From Prodigiosinella confusarubida (GTDB lineage: Bacteria; Pseudomonadota; Gammaproteobacteria; Enterobacterales; Enterobacteriaceae), in NCBI RefSeq assembly GCF_002847015.1, contig NZ_CP025085.1, forward strand, positions 620,001 through 684,000: a DNA stretch of 64,000 nucleotides. The letters are read 5' to 3'. The position numbers were made by a program, and so were the translations under genes. This document shows, piece after piece, positions 8,462-20,378 of this stretch (the first letter of the stretch is position 1; each line of letters opens with the position of its first letter). The notes under the pieces are model-generated. The model was not told the DNA's origin. It was given only the letters and a program-made list of their open reading frames with translations, and ran no database searches.

Positions 8462-8718
8462 TACCACTCTTCCTTCCATACTGGGTCTGAACCGGATGGA
8501 TCTTTATTACTTCTCGGTTTGATATCCAGTTCTAAATTCAAGGCCGCCAGTATCTTGAAAAAAGTTTCCAGCTTGGTTGAATCTGGATGCTGTTCGAAAT
8601 TTGACACAGTGTCTTGCCGAATTCCCACTTTGCTGGCCACTTTGCCTTGAGACAACTTCTGGGTCACCCTGGCATCTTTTAGGTAGGCACTGAGTTGCCG
8701 AGTATTTGTCACTTTCAT
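8461..8718 (-). CDS. hipB: HipB antitoxin / Xre-family DNA-binding protein
   Basis: 85-aa helix-turn-helix protein. The HTH lies at LSQGKVASKVGIRQDTVSNFE (about residues 22-42, longest match VGIRQDTVSNFEQHP), and the segment TKLETFFKILAALNLEL matches E. coli HipB almost residue for residue. HipB binds operators upstream of its gene and neutralises HipA; here HipA is degraded, so this is an orphan antitoxin and repressor. Start ATG 8718 is chosen because it gives the usual HipB length (88 aa in E. coli). Two operator-like repeats lie upstream at 8782-8829. Confidence 0.85.
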   Translation of the reverse strand: MKVTNTRQLSAYLKDARVTQKLSQGKVASKVGIRQDTVSNFEQHPDSTKLETFFKILAALNLELDIKPRSNKDPSGSDPVWKEEW

Positions 8719-9037
8719 GTTGGACCTACCGATTTGGGCTGTTAGAAACATAATCACACGCTATAACCGTTAATTATTTTCTACCTGCTATGGGCGGTAA
8801 TTTATGATTTACCTGTTATAGCGGGTAAAGAATAACTGCCGCCTTATTAGTGTGAAAATGAGCAAAGCGAATTCGTACCAGCAGGGATATAATGGAAATT
8901 ATTGGGACCTGTGATGGGATAAATTTGCTTAATCAACAATAGGTATATTTTTGCTCAATGAGTGGGCGAAACCAGCGTATTACAGAGAGATTGGGCTAAA
9001 TGAATAACAAGGGGTTATGTGATAAACGGAGAGTGTT
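8719..9037. other. intergenic region hipB / NIPSNAP gene
   Basis: 319 bp between divergent genes. The hipB-proximal part carries two operator-like inverted repeats (listed separately). The rest is AT-rich without visible genes; a promoter for the gene at 9038 should lie in the last 100 bp. Confidence 0.6.
8782..8829. promoter_or_regulatory. two HipB-type operators
   Basis: Two inverted repeats with the same geometry: TACC-N10-GGTA at 8782-8799 and TTTACC-N10-GGTAAA at 8808-8829, with related cores (TGCTATGGGC and TGTTATAGCG). E. coli HipB operators are TATCC-N8-GGATA, a similar layout. A weaker third copy in the other orientation is seen around 8757-8771 (CGCTATAAC). They lie 64-111 bp upstream of hipB, fitting autorepression. 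Confidence 0.6.
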
Positions 9038-9376
9038 ATGTATCAGCTGAGGATTTACAAAGTTAATCTTGAAAAGCGTGAGGCGTTTCACGATAGGTTT
9101 AAAAATCATGCTATGCGTATTATGAAAAAATATGCGTTTAGTATTGTTGCAATGTGGGAAACCGTTACTGAATCCGATATGGAGTTTATCTATATTCTGG
9201 ATTGGCCTAATGTTGAGACGATGGAACATCAATGGAAAGCATTTCTTGCAGATCAAGAGTGGATAGATATTAAGAAAAAGATGGATCTTGATATTGGAGA
9301 ACCAGTTATTCAAGCAACGGGTCGTGTTCTAACCCCTATTGAATATTCACCTCTATCCACAATACAGGTGCCATAG
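9038..9376 (+). CDS. NIPSNAP family protein
   Basis: 112-aa ferredoxin-like-fold (dimeric alpha/beta barrel) protein. It starts MYQLRIYKVN, continues with HAMRIMKKY and ends its domain with WKAFLADQEW, the recognisable NIPSNAP signature. Bacterial members are uncharacterised small proteins, sometimes linked to secondary metabolism or detoxification. A GGAGAG ribosome site precedes the ATG. It stands alone, is lower in GC than its neighbours, and may be acquired. No function is inferred. Confidence 0.8.
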   Translation: MYQLRIYKVNLEKREAFHDRFKNHAMRIMKKYAFSIVAMWETVTESDMEFIYILDWPNVETMEHQWKAFLADQEWIDIKKKMDLDIGEPVIQATGRVLTPIEYSPLSTIQVP

Positions 9377-9545
9377 TGCCAGGCACCAGGTTACCGTTTT
9401 TCTCCAATATGCTCCGAAAAGTTATCCTCGGAGCACATACGGAGCAAGAACCGACAAAACCCTTCAAATTACTTCCCACCCAATAAAACAAAATTATTTT
9501 AAAATCATAATGTTGTTTTGATTGGGTCTGATGCGTTTTACTATT

Positions 9546-10910
9546 CTACTTGCCGATACAGAAGCTGGAAAAAATTCTGCCTAGCAGGTCATCAGAGGTA
9601 AATTCCCCGGTAATTTCGCTTAGTGCCTGTTGAGCCAGTCGCAATTCTTCCGCCAGCAGTTCCCCTGCGTAAGCACTCACTAGTTGTTCTTTACCTTCCT
9701 GTAGATGTTGGGTTGCCAGTTCCAGTGCTTGCAAATGACGGCGACGGGCCAGGAATCCGCCCTCGGTATTGCTGGTAAAGCCCATGCTCTGTTTGAGATG
9801 CTCACGTAAGGTATCAATACCTTCACCGGTACGTGCCGAAAGGCGAATAAGTGAGTGAGTATTCACATCCTCGATACCTAATGGTTCTCCGGTGATATCC
9901 GCCTTGTTCCGAACTACTGTGATCGGTAGCGTGGTGGGTAAGCGGGCCATAAATTCCGGCCAGATAGCGGCGGGCTCTACTGCGTCGGTGGTGGTGCCGT
10001 CCACCATAAACAACACCCGGTCTGCCTGTTCAATTTCCTGCCAGGCACGCTCAATACCGATACGTTCTACCTCGTCGCTGGACTCGCGTAACCCGGCGGT
10101 GTCAATGATATGCAGTGGCATACCGTCGATGTGAATATGCTCACGTAGTACATCGCGGGTGGTGCCGGCGATAGCTGTGACAATCGCAGCCTCTCGTCCG
10201 GCCAGCGCGTTTAGCAGGCTGGATTTACCGGCGTTGGGTCGCCCGGCAATGACCACCTTCATTCCTTCACGCAGCAGACTTCCCTGATGCGCTTCAACCC
10301 GTACCGCGTCCAGATCGGCCATGACGCCGTTAAGCTGCGCTTCTATTTTTCCATCGGAAAGGAAATCAATCTCTTCATCGGGGAAATCAATGGCGGCTTC
10401 CACGTAAATGCGCAACTGTGTCAGAGCTTCGACCAATTGGTGGATACGGGCAGAAAATGCACCCTGTAATGAATTGAGTGCCGAACGAGCGGCTTGTTCT
10501 GAGCTGGCATCGATCAGATCGGCGATAGCCTCAGCCTGGGCCAGATCCAGTTTGTCATTCAGAAAGGCGCGTTCTGAGAATTCACCGGGGCGGGCGATAC
10601 GTACACCGGGTAGCATCAGAATCCGTTTTAATAGCAAATCGAGAATAACCGGGCCGCCGTGTCCCTGCAGTTCCAGCACGTCTTCACCGGTGAAAGAGTG
10701 TGGGCCGGGGAACCAGATGGCAATGCCCTGATCGAGCACGTTGCCAGCAGCGTCATTGAAGGGCAGATAGTCGGCATAACGTGGTTTGGGTAATTTACCC
10801 AGCATTGCTTGTGCTATGGTCGCCGCCGCCGAGCCTGAAACACGCAGAATACCCACCCCCCCGCGTCCCGGTGGCGTGGCTTGGGCGACGATGGTGTCGG
10901 AGTGACTCAT
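9546..10910 (-). CDS. mnmE: tRNA modification GTPase MnmE
   Basis: 454 aa, the same length as E. coli MnmE. With MnmG it makes 5-carboxymethylaminomethyl- or aminomethyl-uridine at wobble position 34 of certain tRNAs. The N-terminal formyl-THF-binding domain starts [14 protein letters not shown]. The G domain has G1 GRPNAGKSS (about residues 223-231), DTAGLRE and NKAD. The C-terminus is the catalytic FCIGK. The start is set at 10910 (MSHSDT), matching the family, not at an upstream frame opening at 10940. It lies downstream of yidC, as in E. coli, separated by a terminator hairpin. Confidence 0.97.
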   Translation of the reverse strand: MSHSDTIVAQATPPGRGGVGILRVSGSAAATIAQAMLGKLPKPRYADYLPFNDAAGNVLDQGIAIWFPGPHSFTGEDVLELQGHGGPVILDLLLKRILMLPGVRIARPGEFSERAFLNDKLDLAQAEAIADLIDASSEQAARSALNSLQGAFSARIHQLVEALTQLRIYVEAAIDFPDEEIDFLSDGKIEAQLNGVMADLDAVRVEAHQGSLLREGMKVVIAGRPNAGKSSLLNALAGREAAIVTAIAGTTRDVLREHIHIDGMPLHIIDTAGLRESSDEVERIGIERAWQEIEQADRVLFMVDGTTTDAVEPAAIWPEFMARLPTTLPITVVRNKADITGEPLGIEDVNTHSLIRLSARTGEGIDTLREHLKQSMGFTSNTEGGFLARRRHLQALELATQHLQEGKEQLVSAYAGELLAEELRLAQQALSEITGEFTSDDLLGRIFSSFCIGK

Positions 10911-10922
10911 GGTTTTCTCTCT

Positions 10923-10950
10923 AAAAAATAAGGCGGTCATTGACCGCCTT
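10923..10950 (-). terminator. rho-independent terminator after yidC
   Basis: AAGGCGGTCA (10930-10939) and TGACCGCCTT (10941-10950) form a long stem. On the minus strand it is followed by TTATTTTTT (complement of 10923-10930). It lies between the yidC stop (10982) and the mnmE start (10910), so mnmE likely has its own promoter or depends on read-through. Confidence 0.75.
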
Positions 10951-10981
10951 ACAGTATGGATTGGGTGTCAATCAACCGTGA

Positions 10982-12619
10982 TTATTTTTTCTTCTCACGG
11001 CTGTGTAAACCCCGCTTTTCCAGCCCACGGTAAATCAGTTGCTGTTGAGCAATGGTCACCAGGTTGCTGACGATATAGTACAGCACCAGACCTGACGGGA
11101 ACCACAGGAAGAAGACGGTAAAGATAACCGGCATGTAGGTCATTATCTTCTGCTGCATCGGGTCGGTAACGGTGGTCGGCGACATCTTCTGAATGAAGAA
11201 CATCGTCAGCCCCATCAGGACCGGTAGCACGTAGTATGGGTCTTGCGCCGAAAGATCGTGGATCCACAGAGCGAATGGTGCATGACGCAGTTCCACTGAT
11301 CCCATCAGCATGTAATACAGCGCCAGGAAGATAGGCATCTGGATGACCAGCGGGAAGCAACCACCCAACGGGTTCACTTTCTCCGCCTTGTACAGCGCCA
11401 TCATTTCCTGACTCATGCGCTGTTTGTCGTCACCGATACGCTCACGCATGGCCGCCAGTTTCGGCTGCAGCATGCGCATTTTCGCCATAGAGGTGTACTG
11501 CGCGCGGGTTAGCGGATACATGATGCCGCGAACGATAAAGGTGATAGCGATAATGGAGAAGCCCCAGTTACCGATAAAACCGTGCAGGAATTTCAGCAGT
11601 TTGAACAGTGGCTGAGAAATGAACCATAACCAGCCGTAATCCACGGTCAAATCCAGATGGGGAGCAATCGCCGCCATTTTGTCCTGAATTTCCGGGCCGA
11701 CCCACAACGTTGAGCTTAGTACCTGCTGACTGCCTGGTTGCACGATCACCGGAGCGGCTTTAAAGCCGATAGCGGCCAGACCATTACCCAGATTGGCGGT
11801 GTAGAAGGTGTTGTTACCTGTGGTCGACGGAACCCAGGCGGTTGCAAAGTATTGCTGCAACATGGCTACCCAGCCGCCCGGCGTGGTGACGTTCAGGTTG
11901 TCCTTCATGTCGCTGAAGCTGTACTTGCGGTACTTGTCTTCGTTGGAAGAGAATGCGGCGCCACGGTAGGTATGCAGGGCGAAATTATGGCTACCAGTGG
12001 CACGGTCTGACGGCAGGTCAATCGACTGCTTCAACTGGCCGAACAACGTCAGTTCCAGTGGTTTGGCACTGCTGTTGTTAACGTTATACTCAACTTTCAG
12101 CGCGTAATCACCACGCTTCAGCACGAACGTTTTGGTGTAACTGACACCATTGGCATCGGTATAAGTTAACGGAATACGAATTTCGTTCTGCCCGTTTGCC
12201 AGCTCGAAATGATCCTGCGTCGTGCTATACAGTGGACGCTCGCCATTAGCCGGGTTGTCCGGACCGTTTCTACCGGTTAAACCACTTTGAGCCTGATAAA
12301 CAAAGGTTGGTGTGGTTTCCAGTAATCTGAACGGCTGTTGTGAACCCAGTTTCGCCGAGTAAGACAGCAGGTCGGCCTGTTCAATATCACCGCCACGCGT
12401 ATTGATGGTCAGTGACAGCACGTCGGTCTGTACTGTAATCAGTTTACCCTGACTGCTGGCTGGTACGCCCTGGTTAGCAGTATCACCCACGGTGCTATTC
12501 GTCGTCTGTTGTGTGGTCTGAGCGTTGGCCGGCGGATTTTTATCCGTTTCCCAAGCCTGCCAGATCATGAACGTTACGAATAGCAGAGCGATGACAAAAA
12601 GATTGCGTTGCGAATCCAT
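10982..12619 (-). CDS. yidC: membrane protein insertase YidC
   Basis: 545-aa inner-membrane insertase (548 in E. coli) that works alone or with SecYEG to insert and fold membrane proteins. There is an N-terminal signal-anchor (residues 4-20) and a large periplasmic beta-sandwich domain (about 55-340). The conserved core has five helices beginning near [17 protein letters not shown], with the conserved Arg in [14 protein letters not shown]. The basic C-terminus (HSREKKK) binds ribosomes. It starts 3 bp after yidD in the rpmH-rnpA-yidD-yidC cluster. Confidence 0.98.
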   Translation of the reverse strand: MDSQRNLFVIALLFVTFMIWQAWETDKNPPANAQTTQQTTNSTVGDTANQGVPASSQGKLITVQTDVLSLTINTRGGDIEQADLLSYSAKLGSQQPFRLLETTPTFVYQAQSGLTGRNGPDNPANGERPLYSTTQDHFELANGQNEIRIPLTYTDANGVSYTKTFVLKRGDYALKVEYNVNNSSAKPLELTLFGQLKQSIDLPSDRATGSHNFALHTYRGAAFSSNEDKYRKYSFSDMKDNLNVTTPGGWVAMLQQYFATAWVPSTTGNNTFYTANLGNGLAAIGFKAAPVIVQPGSQQVLSSTLWVGPEIQDKMAAIAPHLDLTVDYGWLWFISQPLFKLLKFLHGFIGNWGFSIIAITFIVRGIMYPLTRAQYTSMAKMRMLQPKLAAMRERIGDDKQRMSQEMMALYKAEKVNPLGGCFPLVIQMPIFLALYYMLMGSVELRHAPFALWIHDLSAQDPYYVLPVLMGLTMFFIQKMSPTTVTDPMQQKIMTYMPVIFTVFFLWFPSGLVLYYIVSNLVTIAQQQLIYRGLEKRGLHSREKKK

Positions 12620-12621
12620 CG

Positions 12622-12879
12622 TTAATGTTCTCTGTTATTGTCGGGTTTTGGCGGTACGGGATCATCACCACCAGGGTTCAAAGGGTGGCATTTTAATACG
12701 CGTTTCAGCGTCAACCAACTGCCTTTTATCATGCCGAACCGACGTATTGCCTCTATACCATAGTGGGAACACGTCGGCCGGAAACGGCAATGTGGTCCAA
12801 GTAACGGACTAATAACGAGTTGATACCCGCGTATCAACCCGATTAGCAGGCGTGAGCCAAACGACAGTGCCGACGCCAT
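12622..12879 (-). CDS. yidD: membrane protein insertion efficiency factor YidD
   Basis: 85-aa protein, the same length as in E. coli, with the conserved [11 protein letters not shown] motif and [22 protein letters not shown]. It is a small inner-membrane-associated protein that helps YidC-dependent insertion. It overlaps the 3' end of rnpA by 37 bp in another frame, as usual in enterobacteria. Confidence 0.97.
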   Translation of the reverse strand: MASALSFGSRLLIGLIRGYQLVISPLLGPHCRFRPTCSHYGIEAIRRFGMIKGSWLTLKRVLKCHPLNPGGDDPVPPKPDNNREH

Positions 12880-13202
12880 AATTTTTCCAATGCTTCCGTT
12901 AGCATACAGTTATCAAGCTCAGACACCCCTTTTTTCGCTATTACCACGAAATCCATAGCGGGTAATTCGTGTTGATGCAAACGAAAACTCTCGCGCGTCA
13001 GACGTTTAATCCGATTGCGTTCATGTGCCCGTTTGACATGTTTTTTAGCGACGGTAAGACCGACACGGGGATGCCCCAGCGTGTTCAGGCGGCCGAGGAT
13101 AGTGATTTGCGGCGTGCCAGCCCGTTGTGGCTGCTGGAAGACAAAAGTGAAATGGCTGGGAGTTAACAAACGTAACTCCCTGGGAAAAGCGAGCTTAACC
13201 AC
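12843..13202 (-). CDS. rnpA: ribonuclease P protein component
   Basis: 119-aa basic protein subunit of RNase P that helps the RNA subunit cleave 5' leaders from pre-tRNA. It begins [14 protein letters not shown] and holds the RNR signature [17 protein letters not shown]. The start codon is GTG at 13202, as in E. coli. It lies 18 bp downstream of rpmH and is co-transcribed with it. Confidence 0.98.
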   Translation of the reverse strand: MVKLAFPRELRLLTPSHFTFVFQQPQRAGTPQITILGRLNTLGHPRVGLTVAKKHVKRAHERNRIKRLTRESFRLHQHELPAMDFVVIAKKGVSELDNCMLTEALEKLWRRHCRLAHAC

Positions 13203-13220
13203 TCGGTGGGTTAGCTTTTA

Positions 13221-13373
<153 letters not shown>

Positions 13374-13448
13374 CTAAACTTGATTAAAACTTCACAGTAA
13401 ACGCGTTTGGCTACTCGGCGTGAAAATGACCGACGCCTCTATATCCGG

Positions 13449-13557
13449 CATCTTTCAAGTTGTCGATGCGTTGGCTGCTCTTGCTCACTCAGTCACTTAC
13501 TGATGTAAGCTTCTGTGGATTCGCATGGTTGCCGCCTGGCTGCAACTCGAAATCTAT
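13449..13557. repeat. intergenic palindromic repeat element
   Basis: About 110 bp bounded by inverted ends TTTCAAGTTG (13454-13463) and CAACTCGAAA (about 13542-13551). It has an inner inverted repeat CTTAC-TGAT-GTAAG (about 13497-13510) and the phrases GCTGCTCTTGCTCACTCAG and GGTTGCCGCCTGGCTGC. I have seen similar wording between genes of several plant-associated enterobacteria, so I read it as a copy of a dispersed non-coding palindrome. No second copy was found in this window. Confidence 0.55.
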
Positions 13558-13737
13558 TGGATATATCGCATATAATAAAGAGGCGGGATTGTAATAAGTG
13601 TACAGTCCCGAGTCAATTAACATCCACGTTTTACTCATCTGTTGTTCCCGCTTTTCGGGATCTCCTGCCTGACTACACAGAAAACAGATGCTAACGTGCA
13701 GGGCGGGAATTATACGGACTCTGTGATAAAGAGCAAG

Positions 13738-13995
13738 GATCGAACTATGATCCTGTCGCTGAGATCATGATCACCTACCGATCTCTAAGATTGCGGTTAT
13801 TCTTATACTCTACTGACGCCACTCGTGTACGGTATGAATAACAAATTGCGCACAACGATCCTCTGGATGAATCGTGGTAGCTTGTTATAAGAATAGCCTG
13901 TGGATAAAAAGGACTGAAACTGTGCAGAAGGGGAAGATCTCTGTCTAGGTTTAGGTTATGATCCGCCGTCCCGCTAGCGATCCTCGGTTGGGATC
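13738..13995. promoter_or_regulatory. GATC cluster (Dam/SeqA) with DnaA box at the dnaA promoter
   Basis: GATC occurs at 13738, 13749, 13763, 13769, 13780, 13857, 13936, 13960, 13979 and 13992, ten in 258 bp where about one is expected. A perfect DnaA box, TGTGGATAA, is at 13899-13907. In E. coli the dnaA promoter is autoregulated by DnaA and sequestered by SeqA through hemimethylated GATC sites, and this layout fits the same control. Confidence 0.75.
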
Positions 13996-14131
13996 GTCAC
14001 GGTAAGCCGCATCTATAACGCGGTGCATACTGGCTCTTTTACGCGGGGGCTAGTGCTAAAAATCATGAGTTACATAATTAACGATTCTGTTTCTTTTCTT
14101 TTTGATTAATCTTGTTCGAGTGGAGTCCGCC

Positions 14132-15523
14132 GTGTCACTTTCGCTTTGGCAGCAGTGTCTTGCCCGTTTGCAGGATGAGTTACCTGCCACAGAATTCAGC
14201 ATGTGGATACGCCCATTGCAGGCGGAACTGAGTGACAACACTCTGGCGCTTTATGCACCCAACCGTTTTGTGCTGGATTGGGTACGTGATAAATATTTAA
14301 ACAACATTAATGGGCTATTGACTGATTTCTGTGGCATTGATGCGCCGTTGCTGCGTTTTGAGGTGGGTAGCAAGTCTGTTATGCCGGTTTCTGTATCGGC
14401 AGGAAACCACATTGCCGCCGCTGCACCAGTAGCGCCAGTGCGAGTCACTTCTCCTGTGCGTCCGAGTTGGGATACGCCCCGCACACAGACAGAACATACT
14501 TACCGTTCCAATGTGAATCCCAAGCATACTTTCGATAATTTCGTTGAGGGTAAGTCCAACCAACTGGCACGTGCGGCTGCGCGGCAGGTGGCTGATAATC
14601 CGGGTGGCGCTTATAATCCGCTGTTTCTTTACGGTGGAACCGGACTGGGTAAAACCCATCTACTGCATGCGGTGGGTAACGGTATCGTCACCCGTAAACC
14701 CAATGCCAAAGTGGTTTACATGCATTCTGAACGCTTTGTGCAGGATATGGTAAAAGCGTTGCAGAACAATGCGATTGAAGAGTTTAAGCGCTATTACCGT
14801 TCTGTTGATGCGCTGCTTATTGATGATATTCAGTTTTTTGCCAATAAAGAACGTTCGCAAGAAGAGTTCTTTCATACTTTCAATGCCTTGCTGGAAGGCA
14901 ACCAGCAGATTATTTTGACATCCGATCGTTACCCTAAAGAGATTAATGGGGTGGAAGATCGACTTAAGTCGCGATTTGGCTGGGGGTTGACGGTTGCTAT
15001 CGAGCCACCAGAACTGGAAACCCGCGTGGCGATCCTGATGAAAAAAGCGGATGAAAATGATATCCGTCTGCCGGGTGAAGTCGCTTTCTTTATCGCCAAG
15101 CGGTTGCGTTCCAATGTTCGTGAGTTGGAAGGGGCGCTGAATCGTGTGATTGCCAACGCCAATTTTACCGGTCGTTCCATTACTATTGATTTTGTGCGGG
15201 AAGCACTGCGTGATTTGCTGGCGTTGCAGGAGAAACTGGTCACCATCGATAATATTCAGAAGACGGTGGCGGAATACTATAAGATTAAAGTCGCTGACTT
15301 ATTGTCCAAGCGACGCTCCCGATCAGTTGCTCGTCCGCGTCAAATGGCGATGGCACTGGCCAAGGAGCTGACCAACCACAGCCTGCCGGAAATCGGTGAC
15401 GCATTTGGTGGTCGAGATCATACCACGGTGTTGCACGCCTGCCGTAAAATTGGGCAGTTACGTGAAGAAAGTCACGACATCAAAGAAGATTTTTCCAATT
15501 TAATCAGAACATTATCTTCATAA
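14132..15523 (+). CDS. dnaA: chromosomal replication initiator protein DnaA
   Basis: 463 aa (467 in E. coli). It binds DnaA boxes at oriC and opens the duplex. The N-terminal DnaB-interacting domain starts [13 protein letters not shown]. The AAA+ domain has Walker [10 protein letters not shown] (about residues 168-176) and Walker B LLIDDIQF. Domain IV ends with the signature [15 protein letters not shown]. The start is GTG at 14132, as in E. coli; upstream in-frame codons are not used because homology begins here. It is first gene of dnaA-dnaN-recF-gyrB. Confidence 0.98.
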   Translation: MSLSLWQQCLARLQDELPATEFSMWIRPLQAELSDNTLALYAPNRFVLDWVRDKYLNNINGLLTDFCGIDAPLLRFEVGSKSVMPVSVSAGNHIAAAAPVAPVRVTSPVRPSWDTPRTQTEHTYRSNVNPKHTFDNFVEGKSNQLARAAARQVADNPGGAYNPLFLYGGTGLGKTHLLHAVGNGIVTRKPNAKVVYMHSERFVQDMVKALQNNAIEEFKRYYRSVDALLIDDIQFFANKERSQEEFFHTFNALLEGNQQIILTSDRYPKEINGVEDRLKSRFGWGLTVAIEPPELETRVAILMKKADENDIRLPGEVAFFIAKRLRSNVRELEGALNRVIANANFTGRSITIDFVREALRDLLALQEKLVTIDNIQKTVAEYYKIKVADLLSKRRSRSVARPRQMAMALAKELTNHSLPEIGDAFGGRDHTTVLHACRKIGQLREESHDIKEDFSNLIRTLSS

Positions 15524-15527
15524 CATC

Positions 15528-16628
15528 ATGAAATTTATCGTTGAACGTGAGCATCTGTTAAAACCATTGCAACAGGTCAGCAGTCCCCTCGGGGGTCGGC
15601 CGACGTTGCCGATCCTGGGTAATCTGCTGTTGCAGGTGAGTGAAGGAATGCTGTCATTGACCGGCACTGATCTTGAAATGGAGATGGTGGCGCGTGTTGC
15701 GCTGGCCCAGCCGCATGAACCGGGCGCAACCACTGTGCCGGCGCGCAAGCTGTTTGATATCTGCCGGGGTCTGCCGGAAGGTGCCGAGATTGCCATCGCA
15801 CTGGAAGGTGATCGGATGTTGGTGCGTTCTGGTCGTAGCCGTTTTTCATTATCTACTTTACCGGCGACGGATTTTCCCAATCTGGACGACTGGCAGAGTG
15901 ATGTGGAATTTTCTCTGCCGCAGGCCACGCTCAAGCGGCTGATTGAGTCCACCCAGTTTTCAATGGCACATCAGGACGTGCGCTATTACCTCAACGGTAT
16001 GTTGTTTGAAACCGAAGGCGAGGAATTGCGTACTGTCGCGACTGATGGACACCGTCTGGCGGTGTGTGCCATGCCTGTAGGGCAATCTTTGCCATCACAT
16101 TCGGTGATCGTGCCGCGTAAAGGCGTGATGGAGTTGGTGCGTTTGCTGGATGGCGGGGACACGCCGTTACAGTTGCAGATTGGTACTAATAATATCCGTG
16201 CCCATGTGGGGGATTTTATTTTCACTTCCAAGCTGGTGGATGGCCGTTTCCCTGATTATCGGCGTGTATTGCCGAAGAACCCTGACAAAACGCTGGACGC
16301 CAGTTGCGATTTGCTCAAGCAGGCTTTCTCCCGAGCAGCTATTCTCTCTAATGAGAAGTTTCGCGGTGTGCGTCTGTACCTGAATCATAACCAGTTGAAA
16401 ATCACGGCTAATAACCCTGAGCAGGAAGAAGCCGAAGAGATCCTGGACGTGCAGTATGACGGCACGGAAATGGAAATTGGCTTTAATGTCAGTTATGTAC
16501 TGGATGTGCTTAACGCACTGAAATGTGAAGGGGTTCGTCTGTTGCTGACGGATTCTGTTTCCAGCGTGCAAATCGAAGATAGCGCCAGTCAGGCGGCGGC
16601 CTATGTGGTGATGCCGATGCGTCTGTAG
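15528..16628 (+). CDS. dnaN: DNA polymerase III beta sliding clamp
   Basis: 366 aa, identical in length to E. coli. The homodimeric ring tethers polymerases to DNA. It begins MKFIVEREHLLKPLQQVSSP and ends YVVMPMRL, the usual C-terminus. It starts 4 bp after dnaA and is co-transcribed with it. Confidence 0.98.
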   Translation: MKFIVEREHLLKPLQQVSSPLGGRPTLPILGNLLLQVSEGMLSLTGTDLEMEMVARVALAQPHEPGATTVPARKLFDICRGLPEGAEIAIALEGDRMLVRSGRSRFSLSTLPATDFPNLDDWQSDVEFSLPQATLKRLIESTQFSMAHQDVRYYLNGMLFETEGEELRTVATDGHRLAVCAMPVGQSLPSHSVIVPRKGVMELVRLLDGGDTPLQLQIGTNNIRAHVGDFIFTSKLVDGRFPDYRRVLPKNPDKTLDASCDLLKQAFSRAAILSNEKFRGVRLYLNHNQLKITANNPEQEEAEEILDVQYDGTEMEIGFNVSYVLDVLNALKCEGVRLLLTDSVSSVQIEDSASQAAAYVVMPMRL

Positions 16629-16760
16629 TGGCATATGCTGGTCAATGGGAAATTGTACCGCTGCTGTTTTAGCGTGCGCCGCACTGAATTATCAGGTGCG
16701 GCGTGTTGTTTCTGAAACGTGGGTGATCTGTGTTCGGCAAATCGGCTAAATGGTAGTGAA

Positions 16761-17846
16761 ATGGCTTTGACCCGTCTTCTTATCCGCGACTTTCGCAATA
16801 TTGAATCTGCCGATCTGGCGTTGGTTCCCGGTTTCAATTTTTTGGTCGGGGCCAATGGCAGTGGAAAAACCAGTGTGCTGGAAGCGATTTATACACTGGG
16901 TCATGGCCGGGCGTTTCGCAGTATTCAGGCCGCCCGGGTGATCCGTCATGATCAGCCGGAGTTTGTACTGCATGGCCGTGTCGAGAGTGGCGCGTTTGAG
17001 CGCTCGGTTGGGTTGAGCAAGAACCGTCTGGGGGACAGTACCGTCCGCATTGATGGTAGTGACGGCCACAAGGTGGCAGAACTGGCGCAGTTGCTGCCTA
17101 TTCAGTTGATTACGCCGGAAGGATTTACGCTGCTGAACGGCGGGCCTAAATTTCGCCGGGCCTTTCTGGACTGGGGTTGTTTTCATAATGAACCCGCTTT
17201 TCTCACGGTCTGGAGCAACGTGAAGCGGTTGTTACGTCAACGTAATGCTGCGTTACGTCAGGTGAGTCATTATGGACAATTAAAAGCGTGGGATCAGGAG
17301 CTTGTGCCGTTGACGGCACGTCTTAGCCAGTGGCGGGCCGAGTACAGCACGGCCATCGTAGAAGACATCACTGCCACTTGTGGCCAGTTTTTACCCGAAT
17401 TTCCCCTCACCTTTTCGTTCCTGCGTGGCTGGGATAAAGAAAGCGATTATGCCGAGCTGCTGGAACGGCAGTTTGAGCGTGATCGGCAGTTAGGTTATAC
17501 CGCGTTGGGGCCGCATAAAGCGGATTTCCGTATTCGCGCTGGTGGTGTTGCAGTAGAGGATATGCTGTCGCGTGGCCAGCTTAAATTGCTGATGTGTGCC
17601 TTGAGACTGGCACAGGGTGAATTCCTCACCCGGCAGAACGGGCTGAAGTGCCTGTATCTGATTGATGATTTTGCTTCTGAATTGGATAGTACCCGCCGCC
17701 GTTTGTTGGCTGAACGGTTGAAAGCCACCCAGGCGCAGGTATTTGTCAGCGCGGTTAGTGCTGAGCAGATCGGCGACATGGTGGGTGAAAAGGGCAAGAT
17801 GTTCCGCGTGGAACAGGGTAAAATAACTGTTCAATCACAGGACTAA
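16761..17846 (+). CDS. recF: DNA replication and repair protein RecF
   Basis: 361 aa (357 in E. coli). It is an SMC-like ATPase that loads RecA at gaps with RecO and RecR. It starts [15 protein letters not shown], with Walker [10 protein letters not shown] near residues 30-38. The C-terminal half has the LSRGQLKLL signature and Walker [11 protein letters not shown]. Start 16761 fits family length; an in-frame ATG at 16719 would add 14 residues without homology. Confidence 0.97.
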   Translation: MALTRLLIRDFRNIESADLALVPGFNFLVGANGSGKTSVLEAIYTLGHGRAFRSIQAARVIRHDQPEFVLHGRVESGAFERSVGLSKNRLGDSTVRIDGSDGHKVAELAQLLPIQLITPEGFTLLNGGPKFRRAFLDWGCFHNEPAFLTVWSNVKRLLRQRNAALRQVSHYGQLKAWDQELVPLTARLSQWRAEYSTAIVEDITATCGQFLPEFPLTFSFLRGWDKESDYAELLERQFERDRQLGYTALGPHKADFRIRAGGVAVEDMLSRGQLKLLMCALRLAQGEFLTRQNGLKCLYLIDDFASELDSTRRRLLAERLKATQAQVFVSAVSAEQIGDMVGEKGKMFRVEQGKITVQSQD

Positions 17847-20276
<2,430 letters not shown>

Positions 20277-20287
20277 TATCGCTTTCC

Positions 20288-20318
20288 ATATTAATTCCCC
20301 GTCAGAGGGAATTAATAT
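20288..20318 (+). other. 12-bp perfect stem-loop downstream of gyrB
   Basis: ATATTAATTCCC at 20288-20299 and its exact complement at 20307-20318 enclose a 7-base loop. It lies 12 bp after the gyrB stop and before the main terminator. It may protect the 3' end of the mRNA or be a protein-binding palindrome. Confidence 0.5.
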
Positions 20319-20343
20319 GCATACCATTACCCTATTTTGCTCT

Positions 20344-20376
20344 GGACACCGGCTTACGCAGGTGTCCTTTATTTTT
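20344..20376 (+). terminator. rho-independent terminator of gyrB
   Basis: GGACACC (20344-20350) pairs with GGTGTCC (20361-20367), followed by TTTATTTTTG. It ends the dnaA-dnaN-recF-gyrB unit just before the convergent MFS gene. Confidence 0.85.
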
Positions 20377-20378
20377 GT

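Noticed and set aside
8038-8490. 150-codon open frame on the + strand
   Set aside because: It runs antisense through a terminator and the hip genes, has no ribosome site and no recognisable domain.
9377-9545. Possible small gene between the NIPSNAP gene and mnmE
   Set aside because: Only an antisense-free 60-codon frame overlapping the NIPSNAP end; no domain or ribosome site.
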